A stretch of DNA of 64,000 nucleotides from Pseudarthrobacter equi (GTDB lineage Bacteria > Actinomycetota > Actinomycetes > Actinomycetales > Micrococcaceae). Under the pieces are notes generated by a model. That model was not told the DNA's origin, did no database searches, and worked only from the letters and a program-made list of their open reading frames with translations. How positions within the stretch are numbered: the first letter of the stretch is position 1; each line of letters opens with the position of its first letter. A program made the position numbers and the translations under genes. The DNA lies in contig NZ_LT629779.1 in the NCBI RefSeq assembly GCF_900105535.1, positions 434,001-498,000 of the forward strand, in the 5' to 3' direction. Shown in pieces: positions 63,102 to 64,000 of the stretch.

Positions 63102-63407
63102 AGGGCCGGGGGAGTGGGCGTCATACCCGGCCCGGTAGCAGTTCCGCCCGCCGCTACGGGTCCCCGTGTCGGGGTACCAGTGACATTAGACATAAAGCTA
63201 ATCACCAGACTATTTACAAGGCAAAATCTCTTGTGGTACAAAAGTGGAACCGATACCACAGCAAAGCTGAGACTGAAGACTTCTCCGCCGACACCGAGCG
63301 GCTGATGAGCTCGGGCGCTGTTCCTCTCCCTGGACCTGATGCCCGGTAATAACAGCAAGAGTGCCGCGTGTTTTGCGGGCCTTCCAATGATGAAAGGAAC
63401 TATCACA
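63102..63407. other. 306-base gap with the promoter of the ABC operon
   Basis: Contains an inverted-repeat-like GC-rich stretch just after the kinase gene, the promoter and operator at 63213-63259 and a ~150-base leader. No gene seen. Confidence 0.5.
63213..63259 (+). promoter_or_regulatory. Promoter TTTACA-N18-TACAAA and operator GTGGAACCGATACCAC
   Basis: -35 TTTACA (63213-63218), 18-base spacer, -10 TACAAA (63237-63242). The operator (63244-63259) follows at once and should cover the transcription start. The same operator type controls the gntK operon. Confidence 0.6.
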
Positions 63408-64000
63408 ATGACCAGAATTCCTCGAACCGCTACACAGCTCCTCGCGGCCACGGCAGTGGTCGCGATGCTCGCGGCCTGCAGCGCCACTCCCGAAGGGCCG
63501 AGTGGTAAGTCGTCCCAATCCGCTGACTTGGTCAGCCTGGTTGATGCGTCTGGAAAGACGCCGATCAAGGACCTGAAGGCGAGCCTAGGCGATCCGAAGG
63601 GTTCGGCCGACACCAAGCTGTGCTACATCACCCGGACGCTTTCCAACGAGTTCTGGGGATTTGAGCGGGACGGCTTCGAGTCCGAGGCGAAGAAGCTGGG
63701 CGTCAAGTACCAGACGTTTGATGTGACCGATGAGTCGTCCATTACTGAGCAGCTGGACAAGGCCAAGAGCGCCTCCAACCAGGGCTGCACCGCCCTGCTT
63801 GCCTCGCCTATCTCGGCGACCGGTCTGGACACGGTCTTTACCGATGCCCTCGCAAAGGGCACTCCCGTCGTCGTTCTGAACGATGCCAAGGGCACCGTGC
63901 CGGGAAGCGTTTACGTAGGTCCTGATGCACTGACGATCGGCCAGACGGCTGCTGATTACATTGCAACCAAGCTTCCCGACGGCGGGAAGGTCGCCATGAT
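63408..64000 (+). CDS. RbsB-type sugar ABC solute-binding lipoprotein, 3' partial
   Basis: The first 197 codons of a periplasmic-binding-protein type 1 (Peripla_BP_4) lipoprotein, cut by the right edge. Signal peptide with lipobox LAAC (ATAVVAMLAACSATPEG), then the core: CYITRTLSNEFWGFERDGFE, EQLDKAKSASNQGCTALLAS, GTPVVVLNDAKG, VYVGPDALTIGQTAADYI. ATG at 63408 with GAAAGGA upstream. RbsB/XylF-type proteins bind pentoses and similar small sugars; ATPase and permease genes are expected beyond the edge. Confidence 0.9.
   Translation, partial: MTRIPRTATQLLAATAVVAMLAACSATPEGPSGKSSQSADLVSLVDASGKTPIKDLKASLGDPKGSADTKLCYITRTLSNEFWGFERDGFESEAKKLGVKYQTFDVTDESSITEQLDKAKSASNQGCTALLASPISATGLDTVFTDALAKGTPVVVLNDAKGTVPGSVYVGPDALTIGQTAADYIATKLPDGGKVAM

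Overview
The window looks like chromosomal DNA of a high-GC actinobacterium of the Micrococcaceae (Arthrobacter or Pseudarthrobacter type). This rests on codon use, frequent GTG/TTG starts, tight ATGA/GTGA gene overlaps, carbohydrate ABC operons without their own ATPase, and families typical of that group (DUF5107/TPR protein, CBU_0592 membrane protein, pyruvate-water-dikinase regulator). No rRNA, tRNA or CRISPR array was seen. About 64 genes or gene remnants are described.

Layout. Positions 1-27.5 kb are very GC-rich and densely coding, and read like ordinary chromosome: a partial FAD hydroxylase; an IclR / TctB-like / small membrane protein / cyclase operon; an EamA exporter with a divergent LysR; an MHS transporter; a GntR-MFS pair; a secreted serine protease; MOSC and alpha/beta hydrolase proteins; a UvrA-like ABC protein; AraC-VOC; ppsA-ppsR; a DUF5107 / cellulase-like / AraC sugar cluster; and an LCP cell-wall ligase. 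After the LCP gene the sequence becomes visibly less GC-rich and turns into an accessory catabolic island running to the right edge. It carries decayed genes (a solute-binding-protein tail, a stop-interrupted LacI gene, a resolvase relic), a 20-base repeat near 27.66 and 58.42 kb, and a complete 3.4-kb IS21-family element (50649-54057) that carries an extra membrane-protein ORF.

How the island works. It reads as a plant-pectin (rhamnogalacturonan I) and L-fucose utilisation locus. Two secreted rhamnogalacturonan lyases of unrelated fold (PL4 at 28.7 kb, PL11 at 41.5 kb) share a C-terminal domain. Two carbohydrate ABC importers lie beside them. An alditol-oxidase-type flavoprotein, an aldo/keto reductase, a FucU-type pyranase and a cytoplasmic GH29 alpha-L-fucosidase follow. 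Between 31.6 and 37.6 kb lies a full candidate set for the non-phosphorylating L-fucose pathway (mutarotase, dehydrogenase, lactonase, L-fuconate dehydratase, SDR dehydrogenase, FAH-family hydrolase) with its own GntR/FCD regulator and a perfect 10+1+10 palindrome in the central divergent promoter region.

The most striking pattern is regulatory. Three control regions (upstream of PL4, of the alditol oxidase-PL11-ABC operon and of the second ABC operon) each hold a pair of 12-base LacI-type operators, one CGAAACGATTCG and one CGWAACGTTTCG, with starts 99-101 bp apart. In two of them the proximal operator lies at the same distance behind the -10 box. This suggests one LacI-family regulon using loop-type repression. 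From 58.8 kb on, a separate sugar cluster (gluconokinase, ABM protein, SorC regulator, TIM-barrel isomerase, PfkB kinase, RbsB-like binding protein) is cut by the right edge; two of its promoter regions share another operator, GTGKAACCGATACCAC.
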